DNA of 64,000 bases. Source: Hericium rajendrae. Its lineage: Eukaryota > Basidiomycota > Agaricomycetes > Russulales > Hericiaceae. Location: NCBI GenBank assembly GCA_033439255.1, contig CM065879.1:2858501-2922500 (forward strand). The letters run 5' to 3'. The position numbers and the translations under genes are program-made. Below the pieces are notes generated by a model. That model was not told the DNA's origin, ran no database searches, and saw only the letters and a program-made list of their open reading frames with translations. Shown in pieces: positions 1 through 11,788 of the stretch (within the stretch, counting starts at the first letter, position 1; each line of letters starts with the position of its first letter).

Positions 1-450
1 GGAGCCGGCACCGTCTCGTGCACACTGCCCGCACCTCGCCTGCACCCGCTGCCTGCCGCCCTTACGCACATTCCCTGCGCCTCACGTACGTGCCCGTGGC
101 AGCATGGCGCCCCACGCATGGGCATCCGCGCCTCGCGCACACACCCTGCGGCCCCGCGCACACACCCTGCGGCCCCGCGCACACACCTTACGGCCCCGCG
201 CGAGCCCGCGACAGCCCGCACCTCGCGCATGGGTCCCGGGCCTCTGCGTTTCCCGCGCGCAGTCCGCGCTCTTGTGCACGGGCCCGGGCTTCCAACATGG
301 CCATCGCGTCTTGCACGCAGCATCGTGCACACCAGCCGCGCCTTGTGTGCATGCACGTCTTATCGACACCCCGCGAGCACGTATGCCAGCCCCACCTATG
401 GCATGGCATGTATAATGTATCAATGTAGTATACTTGCATGTATTAGTAAT
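1..450. repeat. GC-rich low-complexity tract with short tandem units
   Basis: The sequence is dominated by CGC/GCAC words. At about 127-200 a unit of roughly 21 bp (beginning CGCGCACACACC) is repeated about three times, the last copy diverged. Open frames here on both strands are by-products of biased composition: they share no domain and overlap in several frames. The tract ends abruptly in AT-rich sequence near 405. I see no gene. Confidence 0.6.
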
Positions 451-1100
451 TGAATATAAATGAATAAATTGACTTGATTTTGAGCACTCGAAATCATAGA
501 CTACACTAACTGCAGATGTTATAGCAGCCTGAGAGTCCATAGTAACCTTTAGAAGCTCTGTATGAAACATAGTATCTATAGGATACATAAAGGGAGACAA
601 AGGACACATAAGTTACATAGCAGGCATAGTAGAGCCCTATTACTATGTAATACTACATCCCCATCACCCATGACTATGATAGCCATGATAGCTACCATAG
701 TTCTGTATAGCTGTGTGGCTCAACTACATAGCAGCCATAGCACATCTGGAAAAATGGTCCCTTGGGTGATAGCCGGAGTATAGCTACAGTAGCCGAACCT
801 TGACTACCGGTGAATTACAATACATCAAACCTTGATATCCGGTGACACAGCAATACTACAAACATGGGTCCACAGCTACAGTAGCTTCTGTAGCACTTGT
901 CAATCACAAATGAAGAAAATAAAATTCTAAGTCATCTGGCTGCCAAATAAGCATGCACCACACCTTAATTTCAATACTCAAGTATATATGAACTGTCTGT
1001 ACTGTATTTTAATTACAAAACATCAACTAAGTTACACATACCCAAGCCAAGCAGTTACCAGACAGTCCGCGCGATGAACGTGAACTAATCACATCTGCCT
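451..1100. other. AT-rich spacer rich in TAGC/TACAG words
   Basis: No coding region is recognisable. Short words such as ACATAG, GCTACAGTAGC and CATAGCAGCCATAG recur. The same style of sequence returns at about 4070-4350, so both stretches may derive from one repeat family, but I could not align them convincingly by eye. Confidence 0.35.
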
Positions 1101-2215
1101 CAGTGCATTCAGCACTCAGCACGACATCAAATCTGGATGCCGGTGATTGTGTTGTTGGGTACAAAGGCGGGGGCATCGGGCGCGGTCACGATGAGATGCA
1201 GGTGCGGTCGCGGGGAGCATGCAGGATGCGGGATGCGGGAGAGGCACTGGGAGTTGCGATGTCGAACGCAGTCGCGTTGAGCGTGCGGGACATGGGAGAG
1301 GTGCTGGAAGGCGCGGGGTGCACGTTCGTACCGCGCATGCCATGCGCGTCACCTGGCCGAGCTGCAGCCAGTGCCGCAGGCTCGTTTGCTGCAGTGTACG
1401 GGCACGCGGGGCTCTGAAGCGGCCTGCGCAAGTCGCGCGGGGTCATGGTGCGTGTGTGGGATGCGAGAGGGGTCATGGTGCGTACCTTGTGCATGCCTCC
1501 ATCTTGCGTATTGCTCTCGGTGCGCACCTCATCTGCTCGCGGCCCAGAGCCTTCCTTCGGCGTGTTCTCCATGGCGCTGGGGCATATGATGACTTGCACG
1601 AGTCATGAGGGGTCGTGGTGGGCGTGTGGGATGCGGTAGAGGTGGTGGGGGATGCGCGTTGCACATTCTGGCTACGTGTGTCGCGTGGTTCGCGTGCAGT
1701 GACCGCGGGGCATCCATCGCGCTCGCGTTCGGTCAAAAATGATGGGATGGCAGGGTACGTCGGCGTACGCAAGTCGTGCAGGATAGGGGGAGGCGGTTGG
1801 GATGAGAGAGGCGATGTGGGGTGCGGCGTGGGTGTTCACGCTGCGGACTTCCCGCGATTCACGTTTGTTGGTCGCGGGTGGTCGCTCTGGCTCGCGCGTG
1901 GGTGATAATGGTGGCGGGGGGTTGCTGGCTGATGTGAGTGCATCACACGGGCTCGCGGATGTGGTATACAGTGCGAGGGAGGAGGTGCGAGGTGCGAGAT
2001 GCACGTTTTGTGCGTGCACGTCGGGCAGCTGTGACGTAGGCACCGGCGCGACAGCGGAGGTGTCGTGTGCTTTGACGGGGGGCGACAAGTCGGCCCTGGA
2101 TGTTGATCCTGCAAAGATGAGCCTTCGTGAATGTGAACATGAATGCTGCGTACTTACCTTTATTGTTTTCCACCATAGTGCGCTGATAATAGTTGTGCAG
2201 CAGCGACTATATTAG
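1101..2215. other. G-rich degenerate low-complexity region
   Basis: The plus strand is rich in GGGATGCG, GGGTCATGGTGCG and GAGGTG words that recur imperfectly. Long open frames on both strands reflect composition only. No domain, splice pattern or codon preference supports a gene. It is the G-rich counterpart of the C-rich minisatellite at 2740-3900. Confidence 0.4.
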
Positions 2216-2335
2216 AATTGCTGGCCTACATGCATGTGCAGGCCCTATATGTGCTGTAGGGAAAGCAGAAGTGAGTAATACACAGGGAAAATACGAACCT
2301 TGGAGGTTGAAGACGACTTAAACAAAAATTTGCAG

Positions 2336-2381
2336 GGCGCGTGTGAAGCGTTTGGCTGCAGCCAAATGCTTCCCACGCGCC
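2336..2381. repeat. 46 bp near-perfect palindrome centred on CTGCAG
   Basis: The two 23-base arms starting GGCGCGTG and ending CACGCGCC are reverse complements apart from two mismatched pairs. The centre is CTGCAG at 2356-2361. It can form a cruciform or hairpin with almost no loop. Confidence 0.8.
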
Positions 2382-2443
2382 CCCCGCTGATTTTTTCCGC
2401 TGAAGTCGACGCGCATGTTTGCGCGTGCGCGGCCCACTGCGCA

Positions 2444-2487
2444 CCGATTCATTCGAATAACCATATATGGTCACTCAAATGAATCGG
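2444..2487. repeat. 44 bp imperfect palindrome centred on CCATATATGG
   Basis: CCGATTCATT at 2444-2453 is the exact reverse complement of 2478-2487. The centre CCATATATGG (2461-2470) is itself palindromic. Outside it, CGCGGCCC and GGGCCGCG also pair loosely, so the potential stem is longer. With the palindrome at 2336-2381 it forms a cluster between a G-rich and a C-rich tract. Confidence 0.75.
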
Positions 2488-2676
2488 GCCGCGCGGCTCC
2501 ATGTGCAACAACTTTGCGCACGACTTGACTTCGTTTGCCACGTCATCTTCCTTCCACCCACCCCTTCCTCGCTCCGGAAATTTTATTGTAAGTATCTCCT
2601 AATCTTTTTTGATATTCTCGGGCTGGGAATAAAGGTGAGTACTTACAGTTTTGTTATAGCGTCATTGTCTAATCAA

Positions 2677-2710
2677 GAGAGTATCGCTCGTGTTGTCAAG
2701 CGATACTCTC
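2677..2710. repeat. Perfect 12 bp stem-loop at the head of a minisatellite
   Basis: GAGAGTATCGCT (2677-2688) is followed by a 10-base loop and its exact reverse complement (2699-2710). It is preceded by AAGGTGAGTA and CTAATCAAG. The same order of AAGGTGAGTA, CTAATCAAG, stem-loop and 20-bp minisatellite recurs at 12,419-13,440. Confidence 0.8.
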
Positions 2711-2739
2711 ATTTTTGTACACTTTGCATGGCCCCCATC

Positions 2740-3900
2740 GAGTCCCGCGCACCCACGCTGCCTCCTGCGTGCCCATGTCACCACCCGCGCGTCCGTGCCG
2801 CTGCCCACGCACTTCCACCGACTCGCTCGCATCCGTGCCGCCTGCCGTGCACCAGCGCTGACTCGTGCGTGCCCCTGCTGCCTCCCCTGCATCCCTGCCG
2901 CCTCCCCTGCGTCCCTGCCACCTCCCGCGTGCCTCTTTCCGACTCCCGTGCAACCCTGCCGATGCCACCACACTCTCTTGCGCCCGCGCTAACTCCCGTG
3001 CGCCCCAGTCGACTCGATCATGCTGGCGCCGCCTCCCGCACGCCCCTGCTGCCTCCCGTGCCCCCGTGCGGACTCGCACGCTCCTGCGTCGTGTCCAGCG
3101 CGCTGATGCTGCCTTCAGTACGTCTATAACATCTCCAGCGCATCTGTGCCGACGCCTGCGCGCCCGCGCCGGCTACTGCATGCCCGCGCGGACGCCTGCG
3201 CGGACTCGAACACCCCCATGCAGACTCGCATATGCTCCCCTGCTGATTTCTGCGTCCTCACGCCGATGCCTGCACCCCGCGCCGATGCCTGCACCCCGCG
3301 CTGATGCCTGCACGTCCGCACCGCTGCCAGCATGCCCCCGCGCCTCCCGTGCCCTCATGCCGACTTGCATGTGCACATGAACTCCTGCGCGTCCATGCCA
3401 CCTCGCCCGTGCCTGCGCCACCACCTGTGCGCCCATGCCGCCTCATTCATGCCCGCGCTGCCTCCTGCGTGCCCATGCCACTGCCCGCACGCCCGCGCCA
3501 CCTCCAGTGCACCCGCACCGACTCGCGCGCACCCGCACCGACTCGTGCCCACCCGCCCAATGCCTGCACCCCCGCACCGGTGCCTGCGCCCCCATGCCGC
3601 TTCCAGGACGCCCGCGCCACCTCCCACCCCCCGCCGACTCACATGCACCCGTGTGGACTCGTTGTGCCCGCACCACCTCGCACATGCCTGTGCTGCCTCG
3701 CAGCATCCGCGCCACCTCCTGCGCGCCCATGCCGCTGCCTGCATGTCCGTGCCAGCTCCAGTGCGCCCGTACCGACTCCCGCGTGCCCGCGCCGACTCCC
3801 GCGCATCCACGCCGATGCCCCGCGCCCGTGCCACCTCCCGCACACACCCGCCAACTTCTGCATGCCCCCCGCTGACCCCCACATGCCTATGTTGCCTCCT
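2740..3900. repeat. Degenerate C-rich minisatellite, period about 20 bp
   Basis: The tract is built of diverged units of about 20 bp. Near 3509-3600 consecutive units begin CAGTGCACCC, GCGCGCACCC, GTGCCCACCC and TGCACCCCCG, each ending in a GACTC or ATGCC-like word. All three plus-strand frames and the minus frames stay open over long distances because the units lack AT-rich stop codons. The Pro/Ala/Cys/His-rich translations are therefore not evidence for proteins. Confidence 0.75.
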
Positions 3901-4524
3901 GTAGTGCATGGGAACTATTTTGACGAGGCATTGGGTGTTGTAGGTGCAGAAGAATATGGACTGAAAGATGTACTACTAGTGTACAAGATGTAATTAGTCA
4001 GAAATATAGTACTTTTTGCGGTATACTGCCAGAGATCTGATATACGAGATAATCATGGATGATAACAAACTATATATAACTATAGCTGGAAGGAAGCTAC
4101 CAAGGGGTATAGACTCTATTGTAGGTGCACTGTAGATATTGTAGCTTTGAGCAGCTACAGTAGATTTGGCCATCTACAGACTGCTATGGACTGCTACAGA
4201 CTGCTACAGATCAGCTACAGGTAGCAAATATAGGGACCCACTTGTCACCAAGAGCTACACAATCTATGGAACCTTTTTCAGCTACTGTAGATTAATATTG
4301 CTACTGTAGATCCCTGTAGAATCAACGCCTTTTCCAGATGCACTATGAAACCAGGTATAGCGTTGGCTGGCAGCTATGTAGATTTCACATTTTTCAGATG
4401 ACTGCTGATGGCCTAGTAGACGATGGGGCCATGAATGGCCATCACTACAACGTCGAGTCGGGACGACCGAGGGGCATATTTAGCAGCTGGTGAGTTATTA
4501 CCGTACATACGTAAATGAGCTTTC
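3901..4524. other. AT-rich spacer with CTACAG tandem words; left flank of the mobile element
   Basis: No gene is seen. Around 4150-4330 the words GACTGCTACAGA and CAGCTACTGTAG recur, forming short overlapping palindromes. Transposon genes on the plus strand start downstream, so the left end of the KDZ composite element may lie here. I could not identify its terminal repeat. Confidence 0.35.
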
Positions 4525-5328
4525 ATGTATGCATGGTATAGGTGGCAGGGGGGACCAGCGAGTCAGGGGGTGCCAGGCGGGAGGGTCTTTGCCTTTGCCA
4601 GAAGAAAGCGTTCTGGCTTGGCTTCGCAAAGAGGTGAAAAATCACGGTTGGGAGAAGCCCATGGTGACGGAGATATAGAGATAGACACAGACCCTGATGG
4701 TAAGGATGATTGGCTTGCGGCTTGGGTGGTTTTCCGTGGGTTTTGCCCCGGTGTGTACTACGACCCGTAGGTATTTTTTGCTCGGAGTCAGCCATACCTA
4801 ACAACTTCCTTTAGCTTCGATGCACAGGAGCAGGTCGTAGGGTGCCACTATGGCCTCTACACGGGCTTTCACACCCAACGTGATGCCTGGGCCACCCTTC
4901 GTCTGTACCGAAAGCTTGGTGTCGCACACGAGTGCTTGGATGACTCGCGCAAGTGCTGCCCTGCCATTGCGCCATAGTGGACCCCTTCGGCTGGGGGCTA
5001 CGGCCATGAAGGTGACAACGGAGGTCACGATCCACATGCGTGCACTGCTTCTGGCAAGCGAGGCCGTCATTCGCATCGTGAATCAGGGAGCACGAAGCCG
5101 CACGGCCATTTGTGGGAGGCGTACCACATGCTCCCTAGCACGCACGTTGGCCAGGTTTATGTAGTATTTCAGGGGAAGGCCCCTGGAATCTATGCCACTC
5201 ACTGGGAGGCGAAAGCACAGGTCAACAGAGTGCAGTTGAATAATTTTGTTAAGTACAGGTCGATTCGTTTCGGGCGAAAAGCCTTTTGCCAGGCCCTAGA
5301 GGCGGGGTTGGTTCGCGTGTGGGTATAG
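4525..5328 (+). pseudogene. Transposon-associated gene with two RNase H1 N-terminal (viroplasmin-like) domains
   Basis: One plus-strand frame shows the signature of the small RNase H1 N-terminal nucleic-acid-binding fold twice: a WVVFRG...PGVY start, a QV.G core and a Y.GF...A end. The first domain is split at PGVYYDP and resumes at QEQVVGCHYGLYTGF. The in-frame TAG at 4768-4770 falls inside a likely intron (a GTA donor at about 4768-4771, branch-like CTAAC at 4799, acceptor TTTAG near 4815). The second (YVVFQGKAPGIYATHWEAKAQV) starts near 5158. A second in-frame TAG at 4975-4977 between the domains has no obvious intron, so the copy is probably broken. Domains of this type bind RNA/DNA hybrids in RNase H1, but no RNase H catalytic domain follows. 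Its position and strand next to the TET/JBP and KDZ genes suggest it belongs to the same mobile element. The start codon is uncertain. Confidence 0.6.
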
Positions 5329-6154
5329 GCCTCACGCCATCACTTGTTCTCTGTTTCTCACTTCCCTTTGCTGTTGCATTTCCACTACTGCTGTCTCCCT
5401 GCATTTCCCATGTTGCTGTCCCATGCTAATTGCTGCTAGACTCGAATCACGCATGTCGCTTTCATACATACCCTGTTGTCAGAGTATAACCTGCTTTCAA
5501 TTGATGCTTTCATGTCTGTTTTTTAATAGTGATCATGAAATTTTCTTTCAGCCTTTCAAGCAAAAGTCTGAGGTGTCTTGAATCGCAGTTTATTCCTATG
5601 CCGACGGCGCTTGCGTCGGCTGTCTGGCTGCACTTGACGGCTCCGGGCGAATTTGGACTCCGTGCAGTTGGAGCGTGAATCAATGCCAATACCATTTCTC
5701 GTCCTCGCTGGCTTCAACTCACTGCCCATCATCCCTCAACTCGTCTTCGCTCCTCATTCTGCCCTGAGGGCTCCGCACATCCCTGCTGGTGAGTTAATCT
5801 CGTCTTGGTCGGCCTCTGCTTGCGAGTGCGCGCTTCCAGTTGGGTCTCGCCAAGGCCCAGCAGATGGCGTTCCCTCACGAGCGAAGGCCCCGCTGCTGCA
5901 TCATGTCGATGCCTGTCCAGCTGATGTGTTTTATTATACTTTCTCCCAGGGGCTTGGTTGCTTTGGTGTTCCAGCGCGTAGACAGCGTGCGATATGGTGC
6001 GTGTTTCGTTTTGTTCTCCTTCCTTGTCACCCCTCGGCTGTGACCAGACTCGGGCCTCACTGTGACAAGCCAGTGACGCCCTTTTTCACAAACTCCGCCT
6101 CCTTCCTCCCCTTCCGAAAATGGGACTGACGACGCTTCGTTTCAGACCGCCGGC
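5329..6154 (+). other. Spacer or unrecognised 5' exons between the viroplasmin-like and TET/JBP genes
   Basis: An open frame runs from about 5653 to 6129 but shows no recognisable domain. It could hold non-conserved N-terminal exons of the dioxygenase gene. No RNA gene or repeat is evident. Confidence 0.3.
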
Positions 6155-7944
6155 TTGTGGCTGCCTCGATCACTGGGCATAGAGCGCCTGATGTGTTCCG
6201 GTCACACGTACAACCCGTTCATGTCTGCTGGCATTCCAGGTCCCTTGCAGCTGGTTGCCAGCACTGTCGACCTGGGTCCTGGCCTGCTAGATGCTTTTGA
6301 GGAGGAGGATAGACGTGACGAGCTGGGTCTAGGCGACCACGAGGACATGGGGCTAGACACGGGGATGGAGCAGGCTGCCTTGACGGTGGCAACGCCCCCT
6401 CCTTGAGGCCAAGGTATCTTTTCCTCACCCATAACCCCCCTCAGCTGGCTGCCTACCCCTTCCACTCTCTCATCACCCTTGTCTCTGCCTGCGCATTGCT
6501 CCACAGCTCTCCCTCAGCCAGAGGATCCCCCGTCCCCATCCCCTGTTCGCTGTCGAGGCCAACAAGCATCCTGTCTGGTACCCCAATCACCCATGCCATC
6601 GCCAGCCCCTCTTCAGGAGCCGCTTTCATCTAGCAAATTGGGGCTGGCCATTCACCAGCAATTAGCAAAGACAAAGCACAGGTGAGGGAAGCGACAGCGC
6701 GTACATGCTGCTGGCGACAATGCAGCCCTGAGGCCGAAGCCAAGGTCATCGTTGTCCTGCCGTGCCATGATGCCGGCTTTTGTCGCCGTTGACTTCGATG
6801 CCAGCATATTGAGGTCCGCGAAGTGGGCATATACGGGCGTACGCACGAAAAGGCTCCACGACCAGCCGTGGACTGTGAGGGAGCTGAAAAAAATGGGCTT
6901 CAGCGAAATGGAATGGGATGGATGGTAGGTGCATGCTGTTGGCCATCGCTTCCTCTGATGCTTACCTCTGTTCGACAGTGTTCCTTTTGCCCTTTGTGAC
7001 CGGGGAGGTCGTCTCATCGGCATGTTCCCTGGCAGGCCTGCAGGCCCTGCATGGGCCAGTGTCATCCACTGCACCACGCTGGCATTTGAGGGTGCCGAGA
7101 AGGAGAGCCGCAAATACTCGCGCGCTGGGCTTATCAACCGATGAAGGGGCAAGTTTCTTGCCTTGAACACAGGGGTGTCATATGGTGGTGGGCCAAAGGT
7201 GATTACACAGCGTCTTCGTTGGGATTGACGAGGCCTCTTCTGACATGTCCTGTAGCTTCCCGGAAACCTCAAGAATAGCCAGCCTATGCAGCGCATTGTC
7301 GACAGTCTCTTGCACTGCGAGGCAATACAATGGATAGCCAGGTTCAGAAGCAGTAAGCAGCACATTGTTCTTTACATGGCACTGATTGACGTGTTTTCGA
7401 AGGCATCTTCGCCCTCTGGGCGCCAAAGGTTTACTCCTACTATGAGGACCACCTGTACCCCCTCTTCCATAAGTATTCCTTCCTTCACTGGCCCTTCTCA
7501 TGCAGTATATTTCCAACATGCACCTTCAACCTCAGCCCGGCGACTATGTGTTGTGACCACGTCGACCCCACGAACATTCCCCATGGCTGGTGCATCATCA
7601 CGGCACTGGGGAATTTTGACAGCAAGAGGGGAGGACATCTAGTCCTATGGGAGTTCCGACTCATCATTAGCTTTCCTGCTGGCTCCACAGCCGCAATCAC
7701 GTTAAGCTCTGTTCGACATGCCAACACCCCCATTGGAAAAGGCAAGACTCGGTTCTCGTTCACTCAATATTGTCCAGGCGGTCTGCTGCGCTTTTTGCGC
7801 CATGGCTTTTTCCCCGCCAAGATGCTCTCAAAGGAGGAACGGGTCTCACTGGATGGAACGCTGGAGCAACGATGGCAGTGGGCGCTGTCTCTGTTTTCGA
7901 TGGCTGCCAGTGTGGTGAAGGATAGGCTTAGCGTACTTACTTAG
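6155..7944 (+). pseudogene. TET/JBP-type 2-oxoglutarate/Fe(II) dioxygenase of a KDZ element (decayed)
   Basis: This matches the fungal TET/JBP family, whose members oxidise the methyl group of 5-methylcytosine or thymine in DNA and are known to travel with KDZ transposons. Seen here: an N-terminal stretch ending GFSEMEWDGW at about 6897-6930, a spliced block with FPGRPAGPAW, a GVSYGGGP block near 7180, then FALWAPKVYSYYEDHLYPLF from 7399. The catalytic core follows: His-Val-Asp at 7558-7566 (HxD iron ligands), GGHLVLWEF, a distal His at 7717-7719 (iron) and an Arg at 7750-7752 in TRFSFTQY, the expected 2-oxoglutarate contact. The catalytic residues are all present. The copy nevertheless has in-frame TGA codons at 6683-6685 and 7142-7144, both where Arg is plausible. 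An intron GTGATT...TAG at about 7198-7253 joins GGGPK to LPGNL. Start and exon borders upstream of 6480 are uncertain. Confidence 0.75.
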
Positions 7945-10900
7945 AGTGATTTTTTCCCTCGACTGCAGTTGTCAATGTACGAAGACATTTCAAAGGCAAT
8001 AGAAGGTTATGTTGAAGGCAGTAAAGATCTTTGAATGCACACCAAGTTGAAGCCTGAAGGCTTAAATTAAATTACGTAAATTGATGGCTTATGGCGCTTC
8101 CAAACTGTTTGTTGCCACGTCTCGTGCTCTTGACCTCCTTCCTCCTGCCGTCCTCTTCATCTTCCGTCCTCCCCCCTTATCCTGCTGTCTTCATCCCTGC
8201 TTCCTGTGTCGACATGACGTGGGCTAAAAAACGAACTTACGAGGCTGTTGACTCCCTGCAGCCTACTGTCGTCGCAGAGGTTCTGACCCTCGACGATCAT
8301 CGGCACGTCCATGCGAAGTCCTCCAAAGTGATTTTACCCCCTCCCATCTCCTCCGCTATCATCCTGCCTCAAGAGGACGCAATTTTTATGGAGGACCAGG
8401 CATTTTTGTCAGTGCCAGAGGTGGGATTGGAGGGGATAGAGGTAGTGCCAGCGAAGCGTTACAAAAATTTGGTGCGCTGCATTCCATCCTTTGTCTTTGC
8501 TCGCACGCTCACTTTTCTGAAGGACATCCCATTATCAACGTGGCGGCAATACACACCTGGTTATCTTGACGAGTCGATGAGGCTTGAGGGCAGGGGGGAC
8601 GACGCTGGGGCTAGGTCGGAGGGCATGGTTTGCACCGGCTGCACCTCTACCAAGCCGATGTTTCGCTGCAGAGAATGCCACGGGCGGCAGCTGCTTTGTG
8701 CTGGCTGCCTTAAAGACACTCATCGCTGTCTTCCCCTGCACATCGTCGAGGTGAGATGTTATCCGCTTGCCTGCCGCTGAAATCGCTCACCTCTTTTTCT
8801 AAACAGGAGTGGAGAGAGACCCAATTCCACCCCATCCCTCTGCATACTCTGGGCCTTAGGATTCAGGTAGGACATGTCCTTCCAGGCCTGTGCCCTGCGC
8901 GAGTCCCCGGTCATAAGGACTTTGTAGTCCTGCACACCAATGGCATCCACCGTGTTAAAGTCAATTACTGCGGCTGCGCTGGCAGCTGTGAGCATTGGAC
9001 CCAACTCCTGCGCGTCGCCTGGTGGCCTGCAACCCCCCTCTCTCTGCAGACATGTGCAACAATGGCAGTCCTCCGGCAGTTCCACACCCTAAATTTGCAG
9101 GGGAAGATGTCCATGTATGACTTCTACAAGGCCCTGGAGATACAGACCAATGGCGCGGGTGTCCTTGACTTACCAGTGAGTGCCTCTGCCCACATTCTTC
9201 TGGCCGCCCTCATGCTGATCTTATGCAGTAGGATCGGCTTTCTATGTTCAGACTAATGGTCCATGAATGGCGCTTCACGTTGCTTCTCAAATGCAGAAAA
9301 CGGGGTCTAGATCCTAGCGGCATTGCGGGCACGAAGGAGGGGGAGCTCGCTGTTCGCTGTCCAGCCTGTCCTCGTCCGGGAGTTAATTTGCCTTCTAACT
9401 GGGTGGACGCCCCACCGGAAACTGCGTGCATGTCTCTCTCCTGCTGAAGTTCTTGGGCTTACCTTAGCTTGTAGCTTCCTGTACTGGTTAGTCCTCACCA
9501 TGGATGCAAACTTTTGCCTCAAAAGTCGCCTGCGCTCAAGTGAGGAGAAGGATCCGCCACTCGGAAGTGGGTTTGCATACTTCGTGGAGACCAAGAGATA
9601 TGGGGAGTTTGTACTGGAGCGTACAAATGACGACGAGGCATGTATGCTCTCCGTGCTCGCTGCTCTGCTACCCGCTGTGTTCTGATGCCCGAGCTTGGTC
9701 TTAGATAAGCTCATGTGTTGCCTTTGCTGCGCTGGCAACGGTGAACCTCAAGAGGACAACAGGCCTCGCATCCACGGGAGTGGGGGCTGTAACCTGTGGC
9801 CGGCACCAATTTTGGAGGCCAAATGGCATTGGTGACCTGCAGAAAGGCGAGCGGTAAGCCTTCGCTGCTGTTACTATACCGCTTTTGCTGATGTTGACTA
9901 GCTACGTGAACATGGACTACGTCTTCCTCTCAACGCTCGCTGACGAAGTCCTCCGCATCGTCATCGCATCGTACGACCTAGCTTGCCAGTGGAAGAAGAA
10001 GTTCTGGCGGTGGGTGGAGGTGTTCCCCGATGACTTGCAGCTCAATATTCTGCATTCGAACATGATATTTCTGGTCCTGGAATTTCACCTCCAGGCACAT
10101 AAAGATCCTTGTCACAGCAAGCACTCCTCACGAAAAACAGTTGGTATGGGTCGATCTGAGCTCGAAGGCCTGGAGAGAAATTGGTCCTGGCTCAACGGAG
10201 CTGCATCAAGTACAAAGGAGATGGGGCCGGGCTCGCGGCGGGATACATTAGATGACTTCTGTGGGTTCGCAAACTGGAGGCGTGTCATCGGCATGGGTAT
10301 GTCTGTTCTCCTTCGAGGCTACCAGCTGACTGACCCAGTCCTAGGTGCCTTTCTCCTTAAGAAGATGCTTGATGCCATCCTGAATGCCATTATTCAGCAC
10401 CGTGCGTTCAAGGAGTTCGAGGCCGGCCTGCGTGAGAAATGACCACTGCAGCTGGAGGAATGGGAGGACATGTTTGCCGCCTGGGATGCAGACAAGGAAC
10501 ACATGCCAAGCCCTTTTGCCATGCCCCATGCAAGTGCATATACCACGTCAGGTTGAGCTGCCTTGTGCTGATGTTATGTTGAAGAAAAATCTATGGCGCA
10601 GCTGAAGATCGAACTAAAGGAAGAAGAACAGGCTGCGTTGGGGCAAGTGGCTGATGATGCGGGCAATGCGAGCGGGCTGACGTTTCTGTTGCTCGGGCTT
10701 GAGATCGAACAGCAGCAGTGAGTACATCTTCCTTTATGGCTTCTTATTTGTAATGCTGACTGAAGCAGGTGTCTCCTCATTGAGGACGTTCGGGCTGCTA
10801 GGCTCCCGATGACGATGGACCTATCCGACTTCGAGGACTGCCGCCGTGCTTTGAGGCGGAAGTTTCGCAAGCTTTGGCACCAACAATACATCCACATGCC

Positions 10901-11681
10901 TGGCCTTACTCAAGCTTCTGATGACGGCACTTCAACCGAGGTCCCTGAGGGCGTGCAGCTGCCGAAACCAGAGGAGACAGCCCTCAATATGCCCTCGGAT
11001 TTGGCCCCAGAGGCTCGGCTGGCCTACTGCGCAGCTGGCATTGCTGACATGGAGGCAAAGCTGCACCTAGCAGAGGCTGAAGATGCGCTGGATGACCTGT
11101 GGCGCCACCTCCGCCTACGGTCTTTCGTGAACACATTCAAATTCGCCCAAGTACGTGGACAATGCAGGCTGACACGCACCCAACATACCCAGTCCCGCAT
11201 CGACGAGCGCATCAAGACAAGCAAGCTGCAGTATTGACACGCTTGTGCTGCCTTGATGCACCTTACTGGTGGTGGGGATTGGGCAAAGACGCTCCATGAG
11301 CTGCACGACGAACATGTCGTCTCGCTCAATGTAGACCTCATCAACATTATTGGGCTGCCGGAGGCCAACACTGAGGACGGGGAGGCTCGTGCCCTGGCTG
11401 GTACACAGGATCCTTCTCAAAGCACGCAGGGTGCATCTCAGAGCACGCAGGGCCATTCGAAGCGGAGCCAGGCACAGAAGGGCGACGGGCGCAAGAAGGT
11501 CTCATGGATATGGTTCTTAATTCCCGATGGGGATGACGATGATGATAAAGACTTACACGAAGGTAAGTACTTACCGATCCATGGTCTCGCCTGCTGATTG
11601 GACTGTTTTCTTGAAGCACTTCGCATTGAGTGGGCAAAGTTGAAAGTACGTGCAGCGCGGTGGCACGAAGAAGTCATGCAT

Positions 11682-11713
11682 GTTGAGGAAGAGATGCGTT
11701 GAGGAAGAGATGT
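11682..11713 (+). repeat. 16 bp tandem duplication causing a frameshift in the KDZ gene
   Basis: GTTGAGGAAGAGATGC (11682-11697) is repeated at 11698-11713 with one difference at its last base. Sixteen bases is not a multiple of three, so the reading frame of the conserved helical region changes here. The frame downstream (CWVLETFATEANDWEDKSARHDAVI) continues the conserved protein, so the duplication is secondary. Confidence 0.8.
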
Positions 11714-11780
11714 GTTGGGTCCTCGAGACATTTGCCACAGAGGCAAATGATTGGGAGGACAAGTCAGCCAGGCATGACGC

Positions 11781-11788
11781 AGTTATTG
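11781..11788 (+). repeat. Target-site duplication AGTTATTG, left copy
   Basis: AGTTATTG here is identical to 13735-13742 and directly abuts the terminal inverted repeats of the inserted element. Eight bases is the duplication length of hAT elements. Confidence 0.9.

Noticed and set aside
18-609. Overlapping small frames at the left end
   Set aside because: Low-complexity GC-rich sequence read in several frames; no domain or splice support.
2467-3993. Long overlapping frames on both strands in the C-rich tract
   Set aside because: The repeat unit lacks stop codons in most frames, so open length carries no information.
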